A stretch of DNA of 64,000 nt from positions 1,116,001 to 1,180,000 of the forward strand of contig BSYQ01000003.1 in assembly GCA_030272585.1 (NCBI GenBank). The letters are read 5' to 3'. Positions 25,273 to 36,951 of the stretch are shown here, in pieces (within the stretch, counting starts at the first letter, position 1; each line of letters begins with the position of its first letter). Origin of the DNA: Bryopsis sp. KO-2023 (taxonomy: Eukaryota > Chlorophyta > Ulvophyceae > Bryopsidales > Bryopsidaceae). The position numbers and the translations under genes were made by a program. The notes below the pieces were generated by a model. It ran no database searches, had not been told where the DNA came from, and was given only the letters and a program-made list of their open reading frames with translations.

Positions 25273-28200
25273 ATGGATCCCGATGGCTCCAGGACTGCGT
25301 TCGAGCTGAGCGTCGTGCATCAACGGAAAGACTCTTCCAGAGTAACTTCAGTGGCTGTGGATACAGATGGGGAGCGTCTGTACGTCGGGCTGGATGTTGG
25401 GATGCTCGAAGAGTACAAGCTGGTGTATGTACAAGGAGGCGTCGTGGCCAGAGTATCGGCACGACGTTCGATAAGCAAAAAGGTGTGTGAATACTTTTTC
25501 TATGTCAGACATACGGGTAACCTGTGAGTGTTTTAAGATCTGAACTCCAGGGCTGCAAAAGATCCAGCAACTAACTGTACACAACATTTCTTTTTATTCT
25601 TTTGCAAGAACTATGGTTCAAGGTTTATGCATGGATCGATGTCAGAATGAACTGACAGCTTGATATCATAAGTAGAATGGTCAATCGATGGAAAATGGTG
25701 GAAAAAAAAGCACTTGGAGAAAAGTGAGAAAAGTGTGACCATTTCTTTTTGAACAGGGTATAAAAGGATTATGCCATATCGGTGGAGTGGACAGTCTGGG
25801 AATTTTAATTGAGGATGGATCATTGCTTTTGTGTGACACCGATCATTTGGATCCAAAACCTATCCCAGGGCTGAAGGTATGGCATTTCCTAAATATGAAA
25901 GTATGAGTTTGTGCTGGCCATTCATATGCAAGCAAATCGTGTCATTTTTTTTACTGGAATCGTTGATCGATCTAAATAAGTGGGTGAATATTGCTTTTCA
26001 ACAATACCTAGAAAATGTTAGGCTGATTTTTACGAACATTTGCCATTCAAAGTATCCTCCCCTCCCCCCCCACAAAAAATTAGAAAAAATTAGAAAATAA
26101 TAACAATAATAAAATTCCTAAATTTAAAACATGAAAGCAAAATTTGAGGACAACATCTTCAAATATTTTTTTATTGCCAACTGTACACCCTCTATTTTCT
26201 GCACAAATGAAATGTTCACTTTTTGTTTCTTGCATTCAGAATGTTATCGGAATGGCTGCTGATTCTCGAGGGACTTCCCCTTGCGGCCTAGCCGTAGCAG
26301 TTCGGTTGAGCAGCAAAAAGCATCGCATAGACTTGTTTGAAGTGTCGAAGGGAGGGGCCCTTTCCGTCAGATTGATCATGCAACAAACGCTGCAAGAAGA
26401 AGTCAAGGTTGGTTCCTGTCTCTCCACCTTGTCTGCAAAGCAATGTAGAGTTTTGATTCGGAGGTTCACCAAACATCCCGCTGTTAGGTAATGTTGACTG
26501 TGGCTGGAATGAGCAAAAGCGGAGGCTTCCCGCGCTGGGTGTTGCCCTCTGCTCAAGTGCAGAAGTTCACTCCAAGATTTACAGCAAAAACAAAAATCAA
26601 ACTTCTATTGGGCTAAACCCACTGTGAGACATATGTAATATATATACATGCTGAGAAGATTTGCCACCGTGTTTCTGCCGTGTTGAGCTGATGTGGGCTG
26701 TCAGGGCTATTGTCAACAAGCTTGATTTTAGTTTTTTTTCATCCTGGCAGGATGTCACCTGGATCAATGGCCAGATTCTGGTGTGCACTCGTCAATGGTA
26801 CAAGAGCATCAATGCCAACGGAGTTTGGGATTTATTGAAGCCTAGCTCTACTCCCATGTGCGCAGCCATTCCTGCGGCCGGAGTCGTTGCCATGATTTGG
26901 GAGGTGATACAGTGCTCTTTACAATACAAGACTCTCCAAACCAGCTTTCGATAGTTGCATTTCTTATGATAGTGTGGTGTGGGGCGATTGATCAGCAAAG
27001 GACCCCTAATTTCCCAAACCCTCAATTGCAATTCACAGTTTTTTCCCTTTTGATACAGTTGACTAGATGCACAACATATTGAGGATTCCCTTTTTTCCCC
27101 CTGCTGTCTGTGGATATTCTCTGTTGTTTATTTGCTTGTTCGGTTGGTTGGTGGCTTCGAGCTGAGTGAGTGAGGTGGATGTTTCTTTGAGTAGATTCGG
27201 TCCACCTGATGCAGGATACAATGGCTGTTGTGTCAGATTCGCAAGGCCGAGCCGCCAGGCCACCACTCAATTTGCCATCCAAGCCCCTGGTTCTGTCGCA
27301 AGGGGGGATGTGCACAGTAGCAGGTCAGGGTGCCAACCAAATTATCACCAAAAAAGGGGCGATCCATCGCACCATTTTGCTGTTTCCTTATGCTAAACCT
27401 GATATTGAAAATTTGAAATCATCCAGTAGGGTTCATGTTGCAGTGGAAGATGGCCGGGAGGTTTGATTTGTGTGTGGTTTTATTTTCAGTGTGTGCGGAC
27501 TCTGGAATTCTCATATTTGACCAGATGAGCAGCAAACTGGTTCAGTGCATTCCATTTCAAGTGAACGGTGAGCTCCATCCTACTAATGTTTCTGAAAACA
27601 AAAGGATATGATTTATTGAACCGTTCTAGTGAAATAAACAGCAGTATTGCCTTTTTTTGTCCTCAATTCCTCGTTCGTTTTAGGTGGCAAACTTGATATT
27701 CAATTGAAAGTGTGCATGATTGCAGGCTTGACGTCCAGAACAGAGGATCAACAGCAACCCGATGACTATGGGCTTAGTCATGCAGACACCCCCACTGGCT
27801 CTTGTGTCGTACTGGCTGCTCACAGGAGAATATGGGTGTTGAGGCCGGTCGCCCCCGAATCGCAGGCGCTCCAGTTGCTGAAATCTAAAAGCTACTCGGC
27901 AGCATTGGATTTGGCTGAGCAATGCGCAGGGGAGGGGGCCCCCTGGGTGCAAGTTTGTTTTGCACAGGCGGGGCTTCTGTTGATACAGGGTGAGCAATTG
28001 GTTGTGGACTTTTCCCAGCATTAATGGGTTCGCTTCTGAAGTGGAGCCGCCAGGGGTTGGATATTTGAAAGAGTGTAGTGTTGCTTTGTGAGGTTGATGG
28101 GTTCAGTCGATTTGGCTGGAACGGTGTTTTCGTTTCTTGATTCAGAGCTTCGGTGGCAATTGGGCGTGGAGGCACTTGAGAAATGCAACGTTGATGTGTT

Positions 28201-31200
28201 TCAACCTTGGGAGCTCTTTCCTTTGTTTCCGGAATGGACTGCAAAATTCATGCCAGAGGTGGGTGGGTGAATTTCACTAGCACACCAACATTCGAGATCC
28301 CCGTTTTTTTGTCCCTTCTTAAAAATACTGAACAATGACAGAATATCTTCTGTTGTTTTTCGTTGAAGTATGTTTGGCTGCGCTGGAATTCGAATTGATT
28401 TGTGCGTTGTGTTTTGCCACTTTCTGTAGAGGTCACCCAAGGAGTATTGGGGGTTGCATACGGAGCTCACTGATATCCCAACAATGGTCAAGAGATCTGC
28501 TATTCGGCGGCAAATGTCGGGGGATGTATCATTCACTTCAAATGACAGTCGTGGGGGTGCGCCACAGAGTAGGTTCTTCTCAGCACAGCGTTTTTTTGGT
28601 TGTTTTTTTTTTTGCAAGGGAAAGGGGTATTTGGGTAGAAGAGAAAGTTATTTTGAGGTTTGAAAGAATACTGAACATGCAAGAAAGGTTTCTTAGGACA
28701 TTTCCGCTGGAGTGATTTTTCCCAGTCAGTTGTTTGAGAACAACAAAATATAAAACAACAGCTGATTATAAAGGTTTAGAACGGCTTCCCGTCTGGAAAG
28801 AGGAAAACGGTGTCTATATCAGGCTATTTGCAGATCAGTTTTGATTTTTTAAATGATGTGGCCAAACCAGGTGTGGATTCTGAGCCGACGACCAGCGGTA
28901 GAGAGTTCCATGCCACCGAAGCCCAGCAATGCATAGCATCATTTTTGCTGAAGGTAATCGAGTTTGCACCTCTGTCTTGACTTTTTTTAGAAGCCCTATG
29001 GTGCCCTTGATTAAGTGAAAAGAATAATTTTATTACTATTTTTTCTTTTGTAATTCCCCTTTTGTTGGTGAGCAGGTTCTCTGTGAAATGCATTCAATTT
29101 TTTTCCTGTTCAATTTTATCAGATTCGCACAATCTATTCTTACAGTTGCGCACTGAGTCTGACAGTGAGAATATATCCGGAAAAAAGTTTACAAAAAAAT
29201 TCAAAAAAAATTTGTGTTGTGGAGGGAGGGGCGGTTGACTTTTGCTTTTTTTTCGTATCAAACTTTATCTTTGCAGATACGGGGTAGAAATGGGGTGGAG
29301 TGCCTACCCGGAATTGATACATTGATAGTGCATTTATTAGCAGGCACTGGGGATGCTGGCCAGCTCGAAGACTTTTTGTCCAAGAAACAAGAGGTGAGTT
29401 CGCATCGAACTGAAAATTAAACTCTGAAGCTATGGCATGGAAGGAAATCTGAGTGGTGAGAAGGGGGGGGGGGGGGGACGCAAGGGTTTGATAGAGATTT
29501 CTATGTGGAATGGCAGGTGACAGTGGATCATGTTCGGCAATTCTTATTGGACATGTCTCGACCTCATTCTTTGGGGCTGTTGTTGGCTACTGCTGGAGAT
29601 TGTGCGGGTGCCCTGGAGGTTTGGCGAAAAATTGCTGCTGGGGAGCTGATGGAGGGTCAATCCATTTCTGGAGCCACGCTGCAAGCGAATGGGGATGGTT
29701 CGAAAGTCGCCAAGTACCATGCCGCCAAGGCAATGGTAAATTTTGATGGAAATTGTGTCAGGCTAATTCTTGCCAGGTCGAGTATTGAAGAATCACGTTT
29801 TCTTAAACGGGGTTATTGCTGCCTGAGAAAGGATCGATGCCTTTTTTGAGTTTTTTGTGTTGTTGTCAATTTACATATCCTGCCAGGGGCCTTTTTTGTT
29901 TGGTTGTATATTGTTGGTGATGGGAAATAGTGTTTGTGTTTCAAGGCTGTGTGTCTGACAGATGGATTACCGAAGAGTGAGCGATGAGCTCGTAATTCAC
30001 CACTTGAAGTGGCTGCAAAATTTCAGTCCAAGAAGGTTCATTCAAGTGGTCAAGGTAAATGGATGAAAAAAACAAAACAAAGAGATTCGAAAAAAGGAAC
30101 CACCACCGTTCAAAGGCTCCTTCCACTTTTCTTCTTTTTTTACCTTCTCTTTCTGTGGTTTGGGATTCCCACAAAAACAATTTATCACATTCCAGAGCAT
30201 TTTTTTACATAGTTTCAAACCACCCACAATGGATTGATTTCACTGACATTTTGCGGGTTTTTTGTGTGTTTTTTTTCCAGCTGCGCTCGCTGCCAATTCC
30301 ATCTGTGCTTGGGATCCTGGAGGGAAAACCATTGGGGCTGAGATGGAGATATCTGGATCACCTCATATCATTGAATTTGACGGAGGAGCCAGATCACCAC
30401 ACAGAGCATGCATTGGTGTTGATTGACACAGTTCGTCAGGTCCAGCCCTCACTGGACGTCGACTCTGCAGCAATCGATGACTGCGTTACCACCGAGGTGA
30501 TTCTTTTCGGCATCTTTTTTCCAGATTTGACCTCACGGGTGGTAATAAGTTTCAGGATGGAGCGATTTTGAAGAGTGCTGTTTTTTTCTCACATAGATAA
30601 TCAAGCCTAAGTAATAAACAGTTGTTTTTTTTTCTCCTGTTTGTTGGGGATGTCCCAAAATATCCCTGATAGAGTGTGATTTTTTTTCTTCTTTTTTCGC
30701 TCTTGGTGACCTGTCGGTGCACCGAACCAAAGCTGAGAGGGTGAATGAAAGACTTTTATGTCTTGGGTTGAAATCTCAGACATCGTCTCTGTTCTTCCAA
30801 ACTGGTAGCCAGAGGGACACTCTGCAATTGTCGGGTCGGCCGTCTCTGGACTCGGATCCAGAATTGGGGGAACCCCCAGCTTGCTACTTGAGCCCAGATG
30901 AGCTGAGCGAACCGTCGGTGGCGGAGCTACGGGTTATGCTGCAAGCTCATCTCATCAAATCCAAATTCTACGATGCGATTCGAGTCTTGAGGGTGGTGGA
31001 GGGCACCTGGCTGTACGAGGAGCAGGTAATTCATTCAAGTTTGAAATCCCAGGCAAATGGAAAAAGATAGTTTTCAATTCCTGGACATTGCCTGATGATG
31101 TGGAGATCATTTCTTTTATTTACAAGGGAAAAAAAATATAGATTTCTGCAGAGATGTGAAAATAGTGCCCGAGTTAATTCAGCAATGTATATATCTACCC

Positions 31201-32188
31201 ACAGGTGATTCTGTATTGTCGGTTGTCGGATCATCCGAAAGCCCTCAGAGTTTTGGCGGTGACTCTGCGCGACATAAACGGAGCGATTCGGTACTGCAAA
31301 AAGCACGCAGGGCACGAAGGTTTTCTAGCTTTGCTGGAAATGCTTCTGCGACCAGGGGAGGGGAGAGAGCCCATGTACACTGAAGCTTGTCAGGTGATCT
31401 CCAGCAGGACCAAAATTACTACTTTTGGAAAAATCTGTTCTAAAATGCCCCCCCCCCAACATTACGGGGGGCTGGTCATGTGAACAGAAGTATACCAGCA
31501 AAACTGTCTGAGAGTCAACCTGACAGAAGTGAATTGAGTATGCGCACCTTTACCCAATCCAATGTTGCTCATCTTCACTCTGGCACTCACTTTGTCTTTG
31601 TCACTCACTGAACATGCTATTGCAGGTTCTGAATGCAGAAAGTGGAAATCTGGACCCCATGCGAGTTTTGGAGGCTCTATCGGAAGACATGCCATTAGAT
31701 TTGGCCTATGCCACGCTGGCTCGAATGCTAAGGGAACGCACCCACAGGAAAAGACAGACAAGAATCGTCCATCAGCTGTACAGATCGAGAGAAGTGCTCT
31801 CCAGGGCAGAGAGGTACCATCTTGAGCCAAACGCATTTTTGAACAAAATTTTCAAGATTTTCCAAAGGCAATTGTGGTGAACGAGGTCCCTCATTTCTGT
31901 CGTAAGGATTGCAGTTGAATCTTTATCGCTTTAACTTGCATTTGAACAAATACGAGGCAGTTACAAAAATCCAACGTCATTTCTGGTCTTTTTTTTTTAT
32001 GTAGGTATGAGCTTCGGTCGACTATCAAGGGTAGAGCTGTTGTGGAAACCGACTCCCAGTGCTCACTTTGCCACAAGCTTCTCGGGGGAAGGATATTTTA
32101 CCGGTACCCGAACCGCTCTTTGGTGTGTGCCAGTTGCCACAGGGATATGCGTGAACGAGAAAGCACAAGGATACAAACTCAAAATTGA
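25273..32188 (+). CDS. VPS3: VPS3/TGFBRAP1-like CORVET tethering subunit
   Basis: A subunit of the endosomal tethering complex that binds Rab GTPases and SNAREs. Eighteen exons fit in phase, about 1041 residues: 25273-25482, 25757-25876, 26240-26407, 26751-26903, 27212-27425, 27490-27567, 27684-27989, 28146-28258, 28430-28568, 28823-28953, 29277-29393, 29517-29735, 29962-30054, 30281-30496, 30738-31025, 31205-31393, 31626-31813 and 32005-32188. The N-terminal citron-homology beta-propeller spans exons 1-7 (DGERLYVGLDVG ... LLFPYAK ... DQMSSKLVQ). The Vps39 domain 1 start ALQLLKSKSYSAALDLAEQC is in exon 7. An alpha-solenoid follows, and the last exon holds the zinc-type Vps39 domain 2 (CSLCHKLLGGRIFYRYPN..LVCASCH). 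The exon 5 end (SSA|GTAGGG) was chosen because it keeps the propeller intact. The TGFBRAP1/VPS3 branch is favoured over VPS39 by the N-terminal pattern. Confidence 0.88.
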
Positions 32189-34062
32189 GGCACTTTTTTT
32201 TATTAGTCATCGGAGATATTGCGCTGTCAGATTTGCATGTTGGGACTGGTGGGGGGTTTCCTTGTTTCGTGGGTTGACTGGGAAATCGAACAAATAAGTC
32301 ATGTAGGATTGTAGTCAGTGTCCACCAAGGGGTGTGTGGGTATGTCAACCGGACAAAGAACTGTTGGGGGTCCACACGAGATGTAGCATGAAGTTCTGGT
32401 GTTTCATCATTTTTCCCTCTTTGCATGCTGTATGTTTAAATCATTGAAAACCTGCTTCCCCAGCATTCCCCTCTACCAGTCAGACTAGTCTGGTGGGATC
32501 TCGTATGAAGAATGATTGCACCGAAAGGTGAGGTGGGGAACTATGTTGGGGCAATATTTTTCAAAAACACTCACTTGAAAAAAATGAATTCCCCTACTCA
32601 ATCCTAACGCTCTCATATTAATCGCGAGAGGGATCAACGAAAAAGCTTTCTTGGCGTTTCGTTGTGCCAGAAAAACCAGCACAACAAAACGCACTTAATC
32701 CTCTATAGATTCATCATAAACATTCTACTAGTTTTAGAGGTGTGGAAGACCCTTCTCCTCCTGTAATTTGTGTTTGCACCTCTTTGTTCATGTAGCTAAT
32801 CAACCTCATCCTACTCACAATCATTCCCTTCATATTCTAATGATTGGATGTGACAACAGGGTATTTTAATGCAGTCTCCTAATTGTGCACCCATACCAAA
32901 GGAATAAACTTTACATCTTCACAATGGGTTTTTTTGTTTGGTAGTCATTTATGATGTGAAGATGCAATCGGACTTTTCTTACTGGTTTACCGGTGCATCT
33001 GATAGGTGTGTTGATATGGAATATGTCCACACTTCCATGTCCCGGGTGTGTGTTTCACACTGCTCAGCCACACAGCGTAACAATATGAATATGAGAGGCA
33101 AGGACTGGGAGTCTAAATTCGGTCAATGTTGGAGAGGTAATGATTGGTGTGGCAACATCAAAAGATTCCAAGATTTGCATCAACCCTTTTTTCTCTCTCT
33201 CAGTGGTTCTCTCTCTCAATGGTTCGTCCCCACTGTGCTTTGTTCCAAGCAAAAACAATACTCGCACCATTTGCTCATTACCACTACTCTATATATATAT
33301 ATAGAGAGAGAGAGAGTACCACTATATATATATTACCACTACTGTTCTGGATTTTGCTGTGCAGCTGGTTGTCAATTTTTAGATAGAGAATAAAGAGCTG
33401 ATACAACCATCATTATGCCACGAACATTACATTACAAAATTTTCAGAGACCTCATCACTGTCACTCTAATAACAACATATCTCAACTCCAAACTCAATAC
33501 TGGCCCATAATTATAGAATAATCGAAAAATAAACCCAGGCAATACCAAAAACCATCAATCTAACTTTTCTTATCATTGGGCTGTGCCATGCAAAAAACAA
33601 CACCGAGGTTGCATCAACAAAGTTTGGATATTATTTCCAACAGGGCGATACTTACTGCATAATTTCCACCAGTTTTTTTTTTTTTTTCTTTCGTCAAAAC
33701 AACAGCATTACTCGAAACATACTAAAATACAGCAACAAAATTTCTCTTTCCACGATGATCAGATTGATAGCTGTTGCAAACCTCGAATCCCTCCTCTGGA
33801 AAAATCACACAAACCACATCAGCGTTAAAATTGCAAAGTGATCAGATTTTTGGGCCAAAAATTCACAGTTTCCCCAAAAACATTAAAAAACAGCGATCCT
33901 TCCCCAATTTCACTCAATTCCAGCTGCAACCTGCTGTGAAGTAAATGCCATTTTATGCAGTGTTCAATCACTCCCTGCTGTCTCTGTTTTGGACAGATAG
34001 CAGTGCCCAATCTGCTACATTTTCAAGTCCAAAACCACGACTTACCATGAGGCATTATGGAT
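32189..34062. other. Intergenic, no gene accepted
   Basis: About 1.9 kb between convergent genes. An AT then AG microsatellite sits at 33290-33316, with TACCACT words on either side, followed by a second short TA run. The 151-codon + frame at 32938-33393 reads through these repeats. Its first part (SDFSYWFTGASDRCVDMEY) could be an exon, but no splice partner was found. Confidence 0.4.
33290..33316. repeat. (AT)n-(AG)n compound microsatellite
   Basis: An uninterrupted AT run passes directly into an AG run. Another short TA run follows within 10 bases, after a repeated TACCACT word. Confidence 0.8.
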
Positions 34063-34964
34063 TCACATTTTGGTATCGTACTCCTGGACTGGTGGCTTCT
34101 GATAAGGCGACTGCTGATAAGGTGTCTGCTGCTGATAACCCTGAGAATAGGGCTCCTGATACCCCTGAGAATAGGGCTGCTGAACCGGCTGTCCAGCAGC
34201 GACCATCGCCACTCCTCCTGGGTTCACCATCATTCCCATGGGCCCTTGCCAGACACCGTTATCCACATTGTTTGCCCAGAGGGTTCTCGTCTCCTGGCAC
34301 AGCGCGCAGGTCGAGCAGAAAAACCAAAGCAAGCCATCGGTGAGGGCGTTTCCAGGCAGGCCAAATCTCTCGCGGATCTGGATCCTGTTCCAAAATCCCA
34401 GCGCGAAAATCAGCAGGCCTGCGATTACGAGCGCGACCGCACCGGCGGTGCTGAGTTCCGAAGTGCATGTGTGCCGCACGCTGTTGGAGGTGTATTCTGT
34501 TGTACAATTCCTATTTTTCTCCGTGGCCCCCGCGATGATACCCCCCACCGCCCCTATGAGGAGGAAGATACCTCCCCACAGGAACGCATTCGAGGCGAAC
34601 GCTCTTTTCCTGTTCCACCTGCACCAACACAAACGTGGGACGATGTCTGAAATTTCTGCCCATTCTACGATACCCTGTTCAACAGTTGGAAGCGAGCGAA
34701 TGTCCAGATCGATCAATGCTTTCAACCAGCAGGAAAACCCCAATTTTCCCAAGAATGGTTGAGGTGAGCACGGTCATGGTCGTATTCCTGGTCGATTTTT
34801 TGGGTTGCTTTCGTGGTTTTCACCCCCTACCCAAAGGAGACGCAGGGACAGAAATAGGACAGGCAGCACGATCCCCAGCCAACCCCATCGCAATCGCCGA
34901 AGCAGCAAAGGAAAAATCCGTTCCAATCTCTTGGAACCTGCTGTTGTTGAACTGGTGGTTGCAT
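34063..34964 (-). CDS. PLAC8-family Cys-rich membrane protein B
   Basis: Two exons, 34831-34964 and 34063-34618, give 229 residues. Exon 1 encodes a Gln/Pro leader (MQPPVQQQQ) and the first Cys block, FFLCCFGDCDGVGWGSCC and CPC. Exon 2 has two hydrophobic helices (FLWGGIFLLIGAVGGIIAG and AVALVIAGLLIFALGF) separated by a loop with two Cys, then the second block FCSTCALCQETR, and a tail of YSQGYQ/PYQQ repeats ending EYDTKM. The exon 1 length (134 coding bases), splice phase and motif order match gene A at 463-1660, so the two are paralogues. Gene B keeps the CPC motif that gene A has lost (CLSVFLPFIPFG) and lacks gene A's last intron. Likely a plasma-membrane protein with the PLAC8 fold; the transported or bound metal, if any, is not known. 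Confidence 0.88.
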
Positions 34965-36951
34965 TCTAACTCTTTTTCAAACAAAAATGAGAAAGAAAAA
35001 GAAAAGCTCTTTTTTCAACGCGGAGAAACCTGGATCGAGGGGTTTCTTGTACGCGAGCAGCGATTTGACAGAGTGGCGTCACCCTCAAAGCGTTCGGGCT
35101 TTCAATTCATCAAGAACGGAGCTGGGCAGAAGGTCTCTCTCTGTGTCGTGTCATATCGTCCCTGCCGGAATTCACACGTGGTTGGAACCTGATCGGTTTT
35201 CTGGGCAGTGTTGGACTGGGGTTTTTGAACGGCAGCCATGAGCTTCAGTTTGAGTGCATGTGAAACCGTCATGGGTAAAACGGTGCAGTCAGAAAGGATA
35301 AAGGAGTTGTTGTGAAAGGAAAAAGACACCTGTTTAAAAAAGTTTTGTTTGCAACTGTAGTTTCGTCCTGGTGATCATGGTCGGAGGGGACGTCGTGGTC
35401 GGAAAAGGAGTGAACAGCGGTTGGGGGGATCGTTCGAGAGAGACCTTCACAGTCTCGACACGTGTGTGAGACTGCAGTCGTTCAGCAAGCAACGGTTTTA
35501 CACAGCCCTTAGAGAAACCCCTTCAGCAACAACGAACACAATCCCCACTAATATACCCCGGCCTGGGTACTCGAAACGTCAACCTTTTGCAGAGAAAACA
35601 TCCCTCAAAACCGCAGCTTAACGACTCATATGTTCGTCACTGAAACAGCGGTGGCGGCTGTAATAGTCACCCCCAAATGCCAGCAAACGCCCCACTGCGA
35701 ACATCCACACGCCGTCAGGAAGTGATACAGAAGCTGTATCACTACTCACGATTCCGACACTGACTAAGGAAAAAATCCCTTGACCGACACAAATGCCAGC
35801 ATCTACCCAACAGTTCTGGGAATGACTGTCGGGGGAATCACACTATTTAGTGTTGTGATTGTGGAAATGGTGTCCTATGAGATGAGAATATTTTCTCCTA
35901 CACAATGTAATAGATGTTTGTTTGTTTTGTCCTATGAGATGAGGACATCTGTTCATTAAAGGAGACGATCGTTCTCCAATGGGGAAAGTAAGGGGATCTG
36001 TGAATGACTCAGTGTAGAGTTAGATCTGGTGAAAGGATATTGTTATAAGGTTGGAAGGCGGCTATGTTGTTTGTGACGTTGTTGTAAGACTTTTCGTGGA
36101 TAGTTTCAGTGCCTTTGTCAACATTAGACAAATGATCAAGCTGGAACTATCCCTTCAAACCACAGCAATTTTAACAGTAGGTTTGGTTTGATTGGTGTTT
36201 CTTTTTTTCTTTTGCTTGTAAATCAGGAAGCTTTTTTTTGGGAGTTGATTCTCATTTACAAAGCGTTATGAAGTTGTTGATTGTTTTCTCTTCCTTCACA
36301 ATTTTAGCAGCTCATGATTTGATGTGTTTGCTGCAAAAATACAGCCCTCGTCTAATTTTATTTCAAAAAATGACAATTTGTTTAAAGAGTAAGGTGCATC
36401 CTTGCAACCAACCAACTGTTGAAAAGACAGTTGTGATATTTTTGGACTGATGCAGATTGCAATGGGATCACAACTAATATGACAAAGAGACAAATAACAA
36501 TGCTCTGGTGTTCCAACTCCACCACCACTTTTTGTCAGTGCAAAGTCCTGTCTCTGTATTTAAGAGAAAGGCTTCTTAAATGAAATATATCTCCATAAAC
36601 ATAAGTACAAACTTCATCCCCTTCATTTTTTCCCTTTCTTATCTGACATCATGATTTGAATGTGGACATACAGATATACATAGATATTCGAGAGTTCATA
36701 CATCTCTCGAATTGTGGTGTTGTTGCAGCACACAAGATTCAGCCATTGTATACAATCACCGCTGTTACAAAAAGGTTTCATCCAGATCAGACAAGCAGCA
36801 CTCCATCAAAATCCTCCTAACTGCAGGATTCTACTGCCCTACCTAAAAATAAAATCAAAAATCGAGATTGTTTCATGCTTGGACATTGTTTGCAGCACTT
36901 CTTTAAAAATACCTAGGAATCCAGGAGACTGCCTCCTGAACTCAAAACAGC
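34965..36951. other. Intergenic, no gene seen
   Basis: About 2 kb between two minus-strand genes. It contains a perfect 10-bp hairpin (listed separately) and two copies of GTCCTATGAGATGAG about 57 bp apart near 35,872 and 35,929. Coding frames are short and without motifs. Confidence 0.4.
35721..35743. repeat. Perfect 10-bp hairpin, 3-nt loop
   Basis: AGTGATACAG is followed by AAG and then by its exact reverse complement. There is no T-run after it and no nearby gene end, so its role is unknown. Confidence 0.6.

Noticed and set aside
32938..33393. 151-codon + strand frame
   Set aside because: Its second half reads through TA/GA microsatellites; only the first half is protein-like and it has no partner exon.
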